64,000 bases of DNA from Streptomyces agglomeratus (GTDB lineage Bacteria; Actinomycetota; Actinomycetes; Streptomycetales; Streptomycetaceae): contig NZ_MEHJ01000001.1 of assembly GCF_001746415.1 (NCBI RefSeq), positions 4,113,001 through 4,177,000 of the forward strand, read 5' to 3'. Position numbers and translations under genes: made by a program. Shown one piece after another: positions 27,350-36,581 of this stretch (position 1 is the stretch's first letter; the number at the start of each line of letters is the position of its first letter). Under the pieces are notes generated by a model that had not been told where the DNA came from, searched no databases, and was given only the letters and a program-made list of their open reading frames with translations.

Positions 27350-27973
27350 TTGAATTTCCGCATGACCGGACTGCTGGCCGTCGTGGTGTTCACCGCCCTG
27401 CTGCCGCTGGCCGGCGCGTCCGGGGAACCCGAGCCCGTACGCGTACCGGAAGACGGCAAGGCGGCTCCAGGGAACGCTCACCGGACCGCGCCGGGGAACG
27501 CTCGGACCGATCCGGGGAGCGCTCACCGGTCTGTTCCCGGGAACAGTGCCGCGACCGTTCCCGGGAACGGCGCAGAGTCCGTTCCCGGGAACGCTCCTTC
27601 GGCTGCCCCTTCGCGCGTCCTTCCGCGCGACGCGTCCGCGCGGTGCGGTCCCGAACTCAGCTCCCCGGAAGGCATCGAGGCCCAGACCTGTGTGCTCTCC
27701 GAAGCCGGCAGTACCTGGGCGCGTACGTACTACCGCAATGCGACAGGCATGGAACTGCGCGCCGTACTCGCACTGATGGGTGCCGGCGACCGGACCGTTC
27801 AGATGCATTGCGCGGTGAGCGCGGAAGACGAACCCGGGGTGTGCGAAACGCCGCGTGAGCCCACACGGGGAAAAGCGGCTGAATATTCGGCCGTCTCGGA
27901 GTTCGCGGCGGCCGGTGACGGGCCTCTGCTGCTGCGCTCCGGAAGCAACTCGGCGGCGCCTGCGCCCCGTTGA
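27350..27973 (+). CDS. Secreted protein with PGN octapeptide repeats
   Basis: About 207 residues. TTG 27350 has AGGTGGGA six bases upstream; ATG 27362 is the alternative. A signal peptide (MTGLLAVVVFTALLPLAGAS) is followed by six or so eight-residue repeats of the pattern PGNAHRTA (about 40-85). A C-terminal domain (about 95-190) has two or three Cys (ARCGPELSS, AQTCVLSEAG, MHCAVSAED) likely forming disulfides, and reads like a beta-rich fold. No family recognised. Confidence 0.7.
   Translation: MNFRMTGLLAVVVFTALLPLAGASGEPEPVRVPEDGKAAPGNAHRTAPGNARTDPGSAHRSVPGNSAATVPGNGAESVPGNAPSAAPSRVLPRDASARCGPELSSPEGIEAQTCVLSEAGSTWARTYYRNATGMELRAVLALMGAGDRTVQMHCAVSAEDEPGVCETPREPTRGKAAEYSAVSEFAAAGDGPLLLRSGSNSAAPAPR
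27466..27592. repeat. 24-bp tandem repeat with perfect GTTCCCGGGAAC palindromes
   Basis: Within the secreted-protein gene the palindrome GTTCCCGGGAAC occurs at 27533-27544, 27557-27568 and 27581-27592, exactly 24 bp apart. Earlier degenerate copies (GGAACG) keep the same period. The repeat adds eight residues per unit. Confidence 0.85.
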
Positions 27974-28014
27974 CCGGTCGTCGTGACACGGGGCGGAGCG
28001 GGGACACAGAAAGA

Positions 28015-28052
28015 CCCGGTCGCTGGCGACGGGGGATGCACCAGCGACCGGG
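28015..28052. terminator. Bidirectional terminator between convergent genes
   Basis: A perfect 12-bp inverted repeat (CCCGGTCGCTGG and complement) with a 14-nt loop sits between the secreted-protein gene and the convergent SEC-C protein gene. The rest of the gap to 28210 shows no gene. Confidence 0.7.
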
Positions 28053-28210
28053 CACTTAGAACGGTAACAAGAGATCTGCGGTTGGCAAATTCGATCTCCC
28101 CTATTCAGACAGGGATTTACCTGCGAAACGGGGGGTTGTGACCGGAGTCACCGATCGCCCGACAGAAACGTACTGTCGCACTCACTCTCGTTCCCACTCC
28201 CAGGTCACTG

Positions 28211-29185
28211 TCAGCTGAGGGTCACCTGGCGGTTGGTGAGACCGCCCCGCGCGCGGCGCTCCTCCGGGGACAGGGGGGCGTCGGAGGCGAGCGCCGCGGT
28301 GAGCCGCTCCGCGAGCTCCGCGGCGGGCTTCTCGATGTCCTGTGCCTTCGTCTCGCTCGGCAGGTCCCAGACGGGCACCATCAGGCCGTGCGCGCGGAAG
28401 GAGCCGACGAGGCGGGTGCCTTCGCCGAGCGACGAGGTACCGGCGGCGTGCAGCCGTGCCAGCGCGTCGAGGAGCTGGTCCTCGGCGTACGGCATGACCC
28501 ACCGCAGGTGGTTCTTGTCGGGCGTCTCGCACCAGTACGCGGCGTCGACACCGGTCAGCCGGACTGTGGGGATCGCGGCGGCGTTGGCACGCTCCAGGGA
28601 GGCGCTCACCTCGGGCGTGGCGTTCTCCGCGTCCGGGACCCAGAACTCGAAGCCGGTGTGCACCTCGGGCTCGAACGGCGCGTCGGCGTCGAGCAGGTCC
28701 TGGAGGCGCGGGCCGTCCGCCGGGGCGCGCTCGGCCGCGACCGGGGTGCCGGGCTTCGCGGTCAGCGCGCGCAGCAGGGTGTCCGCGAGGTCGCGGCTGA
28801 GGTCCCCGGACGGCGTGTCGTTCTGAAGGCCGAGCAGCACGGAGCCGTCGTCGCGGCGCAGGGCGGGCCAGGCCATCGGGAGTACGGTCGCCAGCGTTAC
28901 GGAGGGGACGCCTTCGGGCAGTCCGTCCTTCAGCGTCAGCGTGGCCGTCGCGGCGGGCACCAGCTCGCGCAGGGCGACCCAGTCGCCCTCGCCGGCCAGC
29001 CCTTCGAAGGGCCGCTGGACCAGTTCGGTGACGGCGTGGGCGGCCGCGCGGCCGTGGCATGCCTTGTAACGACGGCCGGAACCGCACGGGCAGGGCTCGC
29101 GGGCCCCGACGACCGGCACCTCCCCGCCGGCCACCTGAGCCTGCGGCTTGGTTCCCCTTGCGGGCTGGGGGCGCTTCTTGGCCAT
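28211..29185 (-). CDS. SEC-C motif protein (DUF5926-like)
   Basis: A 324-residue protein from ATG 29185 (MAKKRP). Near residue 35 is a zinc-binding SEC-C motif REPCPCGSGRRYKACHG, the same type found at the SecA C-terminus. The remaining about 270 residues form a uniform soluble domain with WPALRRDDGSVLLGLQNDT and HLRWVMPYAEDQLLDALA, matching the actinobacterial DUF5926 family by memory. Role unknown; the SEC-C motif suggests ribosome or SecB-like contact. Confidence 0.82.
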   Translation of the reverse strand: MAKKRPQPARGTKPQAQVAGGEVPVVGAREPCPCGSGRRYKACHGRAAAHAVTELVQRPFEGLAGEGDWVALRELVPAATATLTLKDGLPEGVPSVTLATVLPMAWPALRRDDGSVLLGLQNDTPSGDLSRDLADTLLRALTAKPGTPVAAERAPADGPRLQDLLDADAPFEPEVHTGFEFWVPDAENATPEVSASLERANAAAIPTVRLTGVDAAYWCETPDKNHLRWVMPYAEDQLLDALARLHAAGTSSLGEGTRLVGSFRAHGLMVPVWDLPSETKAQDIEKPAAELAERLTAALASDAPLSPEERRARGGLTNRQVTLS

Positions 29186-29350
29186 GGCTTGGCTTCTCCC
29201 GTTCACGGCTTTGCTGTGTCGGGCGCGAGCCTAGCCGCTGAACCGGCCCGGAAGAGGGCCGGCAGTGATCCGTCCGGGCCCGGGCGGCCGAACCGGCCCC
29301 GGCCGAAGCCTGTCGCGGGGTCCGGGCCGGGCCCGGACGAGGCCGGGCCA

Positions 29351-29480
29351 CGGCCGGCCGAGTTCAGTCGGTAAAGACGGCCGAGTTCAGCCGCCACGGC
29401 CGGCTGCGTTCAGCTGCGACGGCCGGCTGAGTTCAGTCGCCAGGCCGGCCGAGGTCAGTCGCGACGCCCGGCCGAGTTCA
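29351..29480. repeat. Six imperfect copies of a 19-27-bp repeat
   Basis: The 292-bp gap 29186-29477 has no gene. Its distal part is a minisatellite with core CGGCCGGCYGAGTTCAGYCG, six copies of variable length. The last copy runs into the stop codon (29478-29480) of the next gene. Spacing and divergence exclude a CRISPR. Confidence 0.75.
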
Positions 29481-29990
29481 GCCGAGGTCGTCGAAAGGGT
29501 CCGCGAAATCCAGTCCGGGCACCGCGACGCGCGCAGCGAAGTCCTCGCGCCGGTGTCCCCCGGTGACGTCGACCCACACCGTGACCTCGCCCGCCGCGCT
29601 GTCCCGTACGCCCCAGTCCTGCGCCAACGCCGTGATGATGTTGAGCCCGCGGCCGCCGCGCGCGGTGACCGAGGGCGTGGCTGGAACCGGCCGGGTCGGA
29701 CCGCCTCCGTCCGTCACTTCGACGGTCAGCCTGCCTGTCGGATCGACGCGCCACGCGGCGCGGATGTCACCGTCTCCGACCTCGGCCTGCCCCAGTGGCC
29801 TGCCATGACGGCAGGAATTGCTGAGCAGTTCGGACAGGATCAGTACGGCATCGTCGATGACCGAATCCGACACCCCGCTGACGCGCAGTTCGTCGCGCAT
29901 ACGGCGTCTTGCTTCACCCACGCCCGCAGGGCCATGGGGTACGGCCATGCTCGACGACGTGGGCACTTCCCGTGCCACCACCAACGCCAC
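29478..29990 (-). CDS. Anti-sigma-like ATP-binding protein (HATPase_c_2)
   Basis: A 170-residue GHKL ATPase. GTG 29990 was chosen because AAGGAGG lies eight bases upstream; ATG 29948 is inside. The N-box is AVLILSELLSNSCRHGR, G1 is VEVTDGGGPTRP and G2 is RGGRGLNIITALA. It resembles the many RsbW-type regulators of Streptomyces that control sigma factors by partner switching. A PP2C phosphatase, its expected antagonist type, is encoded 4 kb away. Confidence 0.87.
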   Translation of the reverse strand: MALVVAREVPTSSSMAVPHGPAGVGEARRRMRDELRVSGVSDSVIDDAVLILSELLSNSCRHGRPLGQAEVGDGDIRAAWRVDPTGRLTVEVTDGGGPTRPVPATPSVTARGGRGLNIITALAQDWGVRDSAAGEVTVWVDVTGGHRREDFAARVAVPGLDFADPFDDLG

Positions 29991-30130
29991 CCCCGAGACC
30001 TCCTTCGCCCCACGCCACGGAGTGAATGCCCCAATGGCCTGGACCGGAAACCGGCCAGGCGCGGGTCAGTGACGCACTCGCAACGATCGAACACGGAGCG
30101 AACGCGCCGGAGCACTCCCTGTGACAGGAG

Positions 30131-30949
30131 TTACAGGCGTCCCAGTTGGGACAGAACCTGCTTCGGGCGGTTCGTGATGATCGCCTCGACCCCTAGGCGT
30201 ACGCACAGATCGACGTCCTCCGGCTCGTTCACCGTCCATACGTGCACCCGGTGCCCGGCACGGTGCAGCCGTGCGATGTAACCGGGGTGGTTGCGGACGA
30301 TCCGGATGCCGGGGCCCGCGATGTGCGAGCCGGCCGGCAGCCGCCCGTCGCGCAGGCGCGGCGAGACGAACTGCATCAGGTAGACGGTCGGGAGGGTGGG
30401 CGCTGCGGCCGCCACCCTGTGCAGCGAGCGCGCCGAGAAGCTCATGATGCGTACGGGCGAGGGCTCGTCGGCCGCGGGCGCGTCGAGGCCGAAGCGCCTC
30501 AGCAGGTGGAGCAGCCGCTCCTCGACCTGGCCGGCCCAGCGCGTGGGGTGCTTGGTCTCGATGGCCAGCTCGACGCGGCGCCCGGCGTCCGACACGAGCT
30601 CCAGGAGGCGCTCCAGGGTGAGTACGGAGGTGAACTCGCCCGGGGCCTGGCCGCGGGCCGGGTCCCAGTCGGGGGACTCCGCGCTGTCGCGCCAGGCGCC
30701 GAAGTCGAGGGCGGCGAGATCGGCCAGTTCGAGGGCGGAGACGGCGCCGCGGCCGTTGGAGGTGCGGTTCACGCGGCGGTCGTGGACGCAGACAAGGTGC
30801 CCGTCCGCGGTGAGCCGTACGTCGCACTCCAGAGCGTCGGCACCGTCCTCTATCGCCTTCATGTACGCCGCCAGGGTGTGCTCGGGGGCGTCCTCCGAGG
30901 CGCCGCGGTGAGCGACGACCTGAATCGTGTGCTGCCGTGCGTGGGTCAC
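30131..30949 (-). CDS. Glycerophosphodiester phosphodiesterase
   Basis: A 272-residue TIM-barrel enzyme. VVAHRGASEDAPEHTLAAY supplies the catalytic His/Arg and Glu, ALECDVRLTADGHLVCVHD the metal ligands and second His, and VHVWTVNEPEDVDLCVRLGV the typical C-terminus. No signal peptide, so it is cytosolic, cleaving glycerophosphodiesters to sn-glycerol-3-phosphate. GTG 30949 is the only start in frame before the conserved region. Confidence 0.93.
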   Translation of the reverse strand: MTHARQHTIQVVAHRGASEDAPEHTLAAYMKAIEDGADALECDVRLTADGHLVCVHDRRVNRTSNGRGAVSALELADLAALDFGAWRDSAESPDWDPARGQAPGEFTSVLTLERLLELVSDAGRRVELAIETKHPTRWAGQVEERLLHLLRRFGLDAPAADEPSPVRIMSFSARSLHRVAAAAPTLPTVYLMQFVSPRLRDGRLPAGSHIAGPGIRIVRNHPGYIARLHRAGHRVHVWTVNEPEDVDLCVRLGVEAIITNRPKQVLSQLGRL

Positions 30950-31173
30950 CGCGCCATGGTGTCACCGCCAGTGGGTAGGCGGAAAAACGCGTCCCGGGAA
31001 CGGCCGGTCGGCCCTTCCGGAGATGCGGGCGTTTTGTCCGGTGTAAAGGATGTTCCATGGATGCACAGGAACCGCTTACGGTCCTCTGACGTGCGGTGGG
31101 AAAAGCTGACAGCGGACACTTGCACAGTGGTGACGTTGACCGAGAACGACGTGGGACCGAGGAGAAGAGAGCT

Positions 31174-32709
<1,536 letters not shown>

Positions 32710-32753
32710 CCGGCTAGGCTGTTACTCGCGCCACCGCGGGCCGGCGGCGCGAA

Positions 32754-32840
32754 GGTGGGTTGCCCGAGCGGCCTAAGGGAACGGTCTTGAAAACCGTCGT
32801 GGCAGCGATGTCACCGTGGGTTCAAATCCCACACCCACCG
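32754..32840 (+). tRNA. tRNA-Ser (UGA)
   Basis: Acceptor arms GGTGGGT (32754-32760) and ACCCACC pair, with discriminator G at 32840. The anticodon loop is CUUGAAA with anticodon UGA at 32788-32790. There is a long variable arm (GTGGCAGCGATGTCAC) and the T arm GTGGGTTCAAATCCCAC. CCA is not encoded. The 3' 58 bases are supplied by the integrated element; the original 3' end is left at 48988. Confidence 0.97.
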
Positions 32841-32842
32841 CA
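32783..32842. other. att site (integrase side), 60-bp repeat copy
   Basis: Identical over 60 bp to 48988-49047. It starts at the anticodon stem of tRNA-Ser and ends two bases past the discriminator base. Here it completes a functional tRNA. Confidence 0.95.
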
Positions 32843-32864
32843 CAGTTCAACGTAGGTACTGGTC

Positions 32865-32899
32865 AGAAGGGGTGTCTCCGACTCGGAGACACCCCTTCT
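32865..32899. terminator. Strong hairpin between tRNA-Ser and integrase
   Basis: A perfect 16-bp inverted repeat (AGAAGGGGTGTCTCCG and complement) with a 3-nt loop. It lies inside the element, so it replaces the host terminator that was displaced to 49055, and also ends int transcription from the other side. Confidence 0.85.
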
Positions 32900-32955
32900 G
32901 CGTTCAGCCTGTCTCACCCTGTCCCGCCCGTATCCCACTGCTGACCAGGGTGTAC

Positions 32956-32972
32956 GGCCAACCTGTGGCCAG
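32956..32972. promoter_or_regulatory. Candidate integrase arm-type site, left copy
   Basis: GGCCAACCTGTGGCCAG matches 48901-48917 in 16 of 17 positions. The two copies lie about 115 bp and 85 bp inside the two att repeats, in the same orientation, as expected of arm sites for a tyrosine integrase or excisionase. Confidence 0.5.
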
Positions 32973-32984
32973 GATCGGGCGCGG

Positions 32985-34364
32985 TCAGGGCGCCGGCCGA
33001 TCGTCCTCGGCATGCTCGGCAAAGCCTTGGTCGATCAGCTCGTTCATCCGGTCTTCCTCGCCGTCCAACACCTTCGCGTAGTACCGCTGAAGTACGGCGA
33101 TGCTCTGCCCCGCCCGGCGGGCTGTCTCAGCGAGGCTCACCCCTGAGCGGAGCCAGAAGGACACGCAGGCGTGCCGCAGGTCGTACGGGATGCGCGCGAG
33201 CGGGGAGGCCACCTGAGCCGACGTGAGCGCGCGACGGCGCGCTTCCTTCCACACAGCGCCGTACTCCTGCGAGCGCACAGGGCCACCGCGCACGGCACGG
33301 AAGAGACGGCCGTCGTCTCCTGAGCCGAACTGCTCGATGTGTTCGCGCAGTAGCGACACGAGGACGGGCGGAATCGGCACGCGGCGGACGGTCTTACGGG
33401 CGCGGTGCTTGAGTCCGCGTTCTTCGTAGGGCATGCCGTCGTCGGTCCAACCGGAGCCCACCTGCGGCCGGGCGCCCGAGAGGTCGAGTCGGCCCCATCC
33501 CGTCACGGGAAGGGTGCACTGGTCGACGCTGAGCACCGAGACTTCCTCCGGTCGCATAGCGGCGTAGTACATGCACCCGAAGAACGCGGCCAGGTGCTCA
33601 CCCCGGTGTCCCTGACCGTGCACGGCCTTGATGAGTTCGGCGGCCTGAGCGGGGGTGGCCACGCTCCGCTCGTCCAGTTCCTCCACAGCCTTGGGAATGT
33701 CCCAGTGGACACGGCTCAGCGGATTGCTCGGCAACAGCTCCTTTTCCACGGCCAGTCGAAGGCAGTTGCTCAGTACGGCCCGGCGTCGCCGGATCGTGTT
33801 CGGTGCTGCGGGCTTCCCGTCCATCTTCTTAGCCAGCTCGTCGAGGACCGTACGCATCCGCTTGGCGCTGTCGAGGTCCACGACAGCCGGCGCGTTCTTC
33901 TCCACCCAAGCCAGTGCCTGCGCTTCGGGGGCGGGTGGCGCCGTCCCGTGCCTACCGGCGTTGAACGCCCACTGGTAGAGCGCCCGCCGCAGAAGCTCGG
34001 CTTCCGGCCGTGCCTTGCTCTGCGGACAGATCGCCATCGTTGCGATGGTCAGGCTCTCCGCGATGCTCGCGCGGTGCTTGGCGGCGGCAGAGGGCCATTT
34101 CATGGCTACGTGGTCCCGAGCGTGTGCGTACCAGGATGTGCGGTTGAGCTGGCGCAGCTCCGAGACGGGAAGGCCAGTCTCAGTATCGAACGCCTCACCG
34201 CTGGATGCTGCTGTCATGAGCTTGGCCCGACGCCCATCGGCAAGGGTCTTGGTCAGGAACGGTTCTTGGTGCACCTTGCCGCCCACGGTCCAACGAAGCT
34301 GAAACGGGGCGCTCTTGCTCGCGCGGCGGCGGATGCTCCACACGCGCACGTCATAGCTCTGCAT
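32985..34364 (-). CDS. int: Tyrosine recombinase integrase
   Basis: A 459-residue integrase. ATG 34364 follows AAGGAGAGACAC; the ATG 15 bp upstream lacks a site. Catalytic residues can be placed: Arg271 (AAMRPEEVSVL), a Lys/Arg-rich beta-hairpin near 323, Arg397 and His398 (PYDLRHACVSFWL), and Tyr428 or Tyr429 (QRYYAKVL). An N-terminal SAM-like core-binding domain lies at about 75-200. It joins the element to tRNA-Ser. Located at the end adjacent to att, as in pSAM2. Confidence 0.95.
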   Translation of the reverse strand: MQSYDVRVWSIRRRASKSAPFQLRWTVGGKVHQEPFLTKTLADGRRAKLMTAASSGEAFDTETGLPVSELRQLNRTSWYAHARDHVAMKWPSAAAKHRASIAESLTIATMAICPQSKARPEAELLRRALYQWAFNAGRHGTAPPAPEAQALAWVEKNAPAVVDLDSAKRMRTVLDELAKKMDGKPAAPNTIRRRRAVLSNCLRLAVEKELLPSNPLSRVHWDIPKAVEELDERSVATPAQAAELIKAVHGQGHRGEHLAAFFGCMYYAAMRPEEVSVLSVDQCTLPVTGWGRLDLSGARPQVGSGWTDDGMPYEERGLKHRARKTVRRVPIPPVLVSLLREHIEQFGSGDDGRLFRAVRGGPVRSQEYGAVWKEARRRALTSAQVASPLARIPYDLRHACVSFWLRSGVSLAETARRAGQSIAVLQRYYAKVLDGEEDRMNELIDQGFAEHAEDDRPAP

Positions 34365-34381
34365 GTGTCTCTCCTTCATGG

Positions 34382-34416
34382 CCGAAGGGGCCCGCGCACG
34401 TCGCGGGCCCCTTCGG
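34382..34416. terminator. Hairpin between xis and int
   Basis: A perfect 15-bp inverted repeat (CCGAAGGGGCCCGCG and complement) with a 5-nt loop sits in the 66-bp gap between the xis stop and the int start. It may uncouple int expression from xis or act as an attenuator. Confidence 0.75.
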
Positions 34417-34430
34417 TGTCGTGCTTCGGA

Positions 34431-34616
34431 TCAGGCAGCTTGTTCGCAGGTCTCCCACCAGGCGTCGAGGTCCTGGCGCCGGACGCGGATCTGTCCGTTG
34501 GGCAGCTTGCGGAGACGGGGAGCGTCACCGCGCGCCCGCATCCGGTAGAAGGCGGCGCGGCTCATGCCGATCTCTTCGAGAACTTCGGGAAGCTTGAGCA
34601 TCTTGGGGACAGCCAA
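34431..34616 (-). CDS. xis: Excisionase (MerR-like HTH)
   Basis: About 61 residues from TTG 34616, favoured because GAAGGAG lies eight bases upstream; the next in-frame ATG is 34601. The sequence is a single winged helix: LKLPEVLEEIGMSRAAFYRM then LRKLPNGQIRVRRQDLDAWW. This is the usual form of Xis in actinomycete elements. It directs Int to excision. Confidence 0.88.
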   Translation of the reverse strand: MAVPKMLKLPEVLEEIGMSRAAFYRMRARGDAPRLRKLPNGQIRVRRQDLDAWWETCEQAA

Positions 34617-34721
34617 GGCGGAGACTCCTTCAGCAGAGTTCAGCGGGCAGGGGGGAGCGGAAGTGGCAGACGTTCCGGGGGAGCCCACATCGGGTCCGCT
34701 TGTGTCCGAGGTGCGGATTTC

Positions 34722-34927
34722 TGCGTCACAGCGTCACCAGCGTCACTCGGGCTTCTGACCTGGGGCTTTGCGTGACGCGGCGGTGTGGGGGTGCGTCATC
34801 GGTGCGTCACGTGCTGCGTCACGGCGTGACGCAGGTGACGCAGGATGACGCAGAGCCTGCCGTCTGCGTCACGCCTGTAACCGCAGGCCAGGGGCTGTTT
34901 TCCCCGTCCGTGTGACGCTGTGACGCA
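34722..34927. repeat. Iteron-like array of TGCGTCAC, about 13 copies
   Basis: The 487-bp non-coding stretch 34617-35103 lies between the replication genes and xis. Plus-strand TGCGTCAC/AGCGTCAC copies start at 34722, 34730, 34739, 34792 (TGCGTCAT), 34803, 34815 and 34865. Inverted GTGACGC(A) copies start at 34772, 34826, 34835, 34845 (ATGACGCA), 34912 and 34920. A short A-rich tract (34943-34952) follows. Spacings are 8-11 bp within groups. This looks like a replication origin or a multi-site operator. Confidence 0.8.
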
Positions 34928-35103
34928 GAGCTTCCCTACTTAAGAAAAAAGAAGGGGTGTCTGTAGTAGTCCGGTGGCCTCTCAGAGCGTGAATGAGGGG
35001 CCGCTTCGCGGCGCGACCACCAGGGCGGCGTTCCGCCGAACAGCAAGAAGAGCACGCCACGGCGGGGTGCTCCTCTTGCTTGTCCGGGTGAACGGGCTGC
35101 GGG

Positions 35104-36579
35104 TCAGAACGCTTCCGTCTGCTCGTGTGGGAGTGGGGTGGCTCGGCGGGTCACTTCGAGGTACCGGCCCTCGCGGGTGCGGCCAGAGTCGATGAGGACC
35201 CCCCGGGCAGCCAGGGTCGGTTGGAGGCGCTTGAGCCGGTCGGAGAGGACTTTGCCGGTGGTCGGCCATCCCTTGGGCAGGGGCCGCAGATCGTCGCCGC
35301 TGTAGACGCGGCTGAGGCAGTGCAGCCACTCGGTGGAGGTCATCCGCTGTTCGCCGCCCGGTTCGATGCTGTCGGCGTGCAGGAGGACGGTCTGCGCGAG
35401 GAGATCGCCTTCGATCACGTCGTCGTTCAGGTCGTCGAGGCTGGCCCCGTAGGCGTTGAGAGCTCCGAGGCTGGTCGCCGCGTCGAACTGCGCGCACAGG
35501 TGAGCGAAGTCGGCCATCCGCAGGTCGGTGGGAGTCTCAGCCTCAGCGGCGCGAACCTTGACTGTGAGGTCCAGGAGCGAGCCGAGGATGACGGGCAAAG
35601 CGTCCTCGAACTCCGCCCACAGTTCGGCCTCGGTGCGCCTCACGCGGGGCCGCTCCAGGCGCAGGGGCAGGAGCCGTTCCGCGAGGTCGGGCCGGATGAC
35701 ACCCACGTCGATGCCGGTCAGGAGCAGGGGGCGGCGGTAGCGGGCCCGGTGCACGTCGCCGTCGGTGAACAGGGCCCTTTTGACGCTCTCGGCCCCGGTG
35801 ACGATGCAGCACATGGCGTCGGACAGGTCCGGCGTCATGTGGGAGAGGTTGTCCAGGGCGGTGACCCACCCCGCCGCCACGGCCGCGATCAGGTTCTCCT
35901 CATCCTTCGGCGCCCGACGCAGGTCTCCACTCATGCCCTCGATGATCCGCACGAGCATCCGGCCGGCCGTGGACTTCCCCGCCCCCTGCGGGCCGGTGAG
36001 GAACGGCGCGGGGACAGGCACCGACGGCCCCAGACAGCCGATCAGCCACGCCATGGCCAGGCACTCGGTCTCCGCGTTGATGAAGTTCGTCAGCCTGAAC
36101 AGAAGGTCGATGCCCTTGCCGTCGGTGTCCTTGACCGGCAACGGGAGTTCTCCCGTGAGCTGGGTACGCCGCCAACACACCTCCTGTGGGTCCGGCACGG
36201 TGATCTCCCAGCCGGTGGGGTGAATACGGACGGACTGCCCGTCGCTGCGGCCCAGGTCCAGCCACGTCGCCCCGTCGAATCCGGGGGCCACGCGGATCTG
36301 TACGGCCTGGGTGGCCTCGGTCAGCGCCAGAGCCTCGATCAAGTCCAGCGCCTCCTTGAGCGCGGTCCCGTTGAACACGCCGCGCCCGTCCCTGAACAGG
36401 CCCACCATGAGTTCCTGGCGGTGGCTGCCCGTCGTGCCCTGGGAGCGGATCGGTCGGGCCACGGGGTGGCCGTTCTTCTGCGCGTACACGGTCCCTTCGG
36501 CGGTGCGGAAGTACCTGAAGTGCGCCTGCGCGTAGTCGGTGATGACCTCGCGGGCGGGGTTCTTCTCGTCGTCTGCCAT
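35104..36579 (-). CDS. P-loop ATPase, likely replicative helicase partner of the Prim-Pol
   Basis: A 491-residue protein from ATG 36579 (GTG 36585, overlapping the upstream stop, is the alternative). The P-loop FLTGPQGAGKST is at 193-204, and an acidic strand VTALDNLSHMTPDLSDAMCC follows as Walker B/sensor region. The region RPLLLTGIDVGVIRPDLAER fits phage-type D5/primase-associated AAA+ ATPases. The C-terminal part (about 400-491) may be a winged helix (GDDLRPLPKGWPTTGKVLSD). It is coupled to the Prim-Pol gene and together they probably replicate the excised circle. Confidence 0.8.
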   Translation of the reverse strand: MADDEKNPAREVITDYAQAHFRYFRTAEGTVYAQKNGHPVARPIRSQGTTGSHRQELMVGLFRDGRGVFNGTALKEALDLIEALALTEATQAVQIRVAPGFDGATWLDLGRSDGQSVRIHPTGWEITVPDPQEVCWRRTQLTGELPLPVKDTDGKGIDLLFRLTNFINAETECLAMAWLIGCLGPSVPVPAPFLTGPQGAGKSTAGRMLVRIIEGMSGDLRRAPKDEENLIAAVAAGWVTALDNLSHMTPDLSDAMCCIVTGAESVKRALFTDGDVHRARYRRPLLLTGIDVGVIRPDLAERLLPLRLERPRVRRTEAELWAEFEDALPVILGSLLDLTVKVRAAEAETPTDLRMADFAHLCAQFDAATSLGALNAYGASLDDLNDDVIEGDLLAQTVLLHADSIEPGGEQRMTSTEWLHCLSRVYSGDDLRPLPKGWPTTGKVLSDRLKRLQPTLAARGVLIDSGRTREGRYLEVTRRATPLPHEQTEAF

Positions 36580-36581
36580 GG

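Noticed and set aside
28015..28160. Considered as a riboswitch because of the strong stem followed by conserved-looking AT-rich bases
   Set aside because: No gene follows in the right direction; position between convergent genes fits a terminator.
29351..29480. Looked like a short CRISPR array
   Set aside because: Repeats are divergent, nearly contiguous and of variable length, with no unique spacers and no cas genes.
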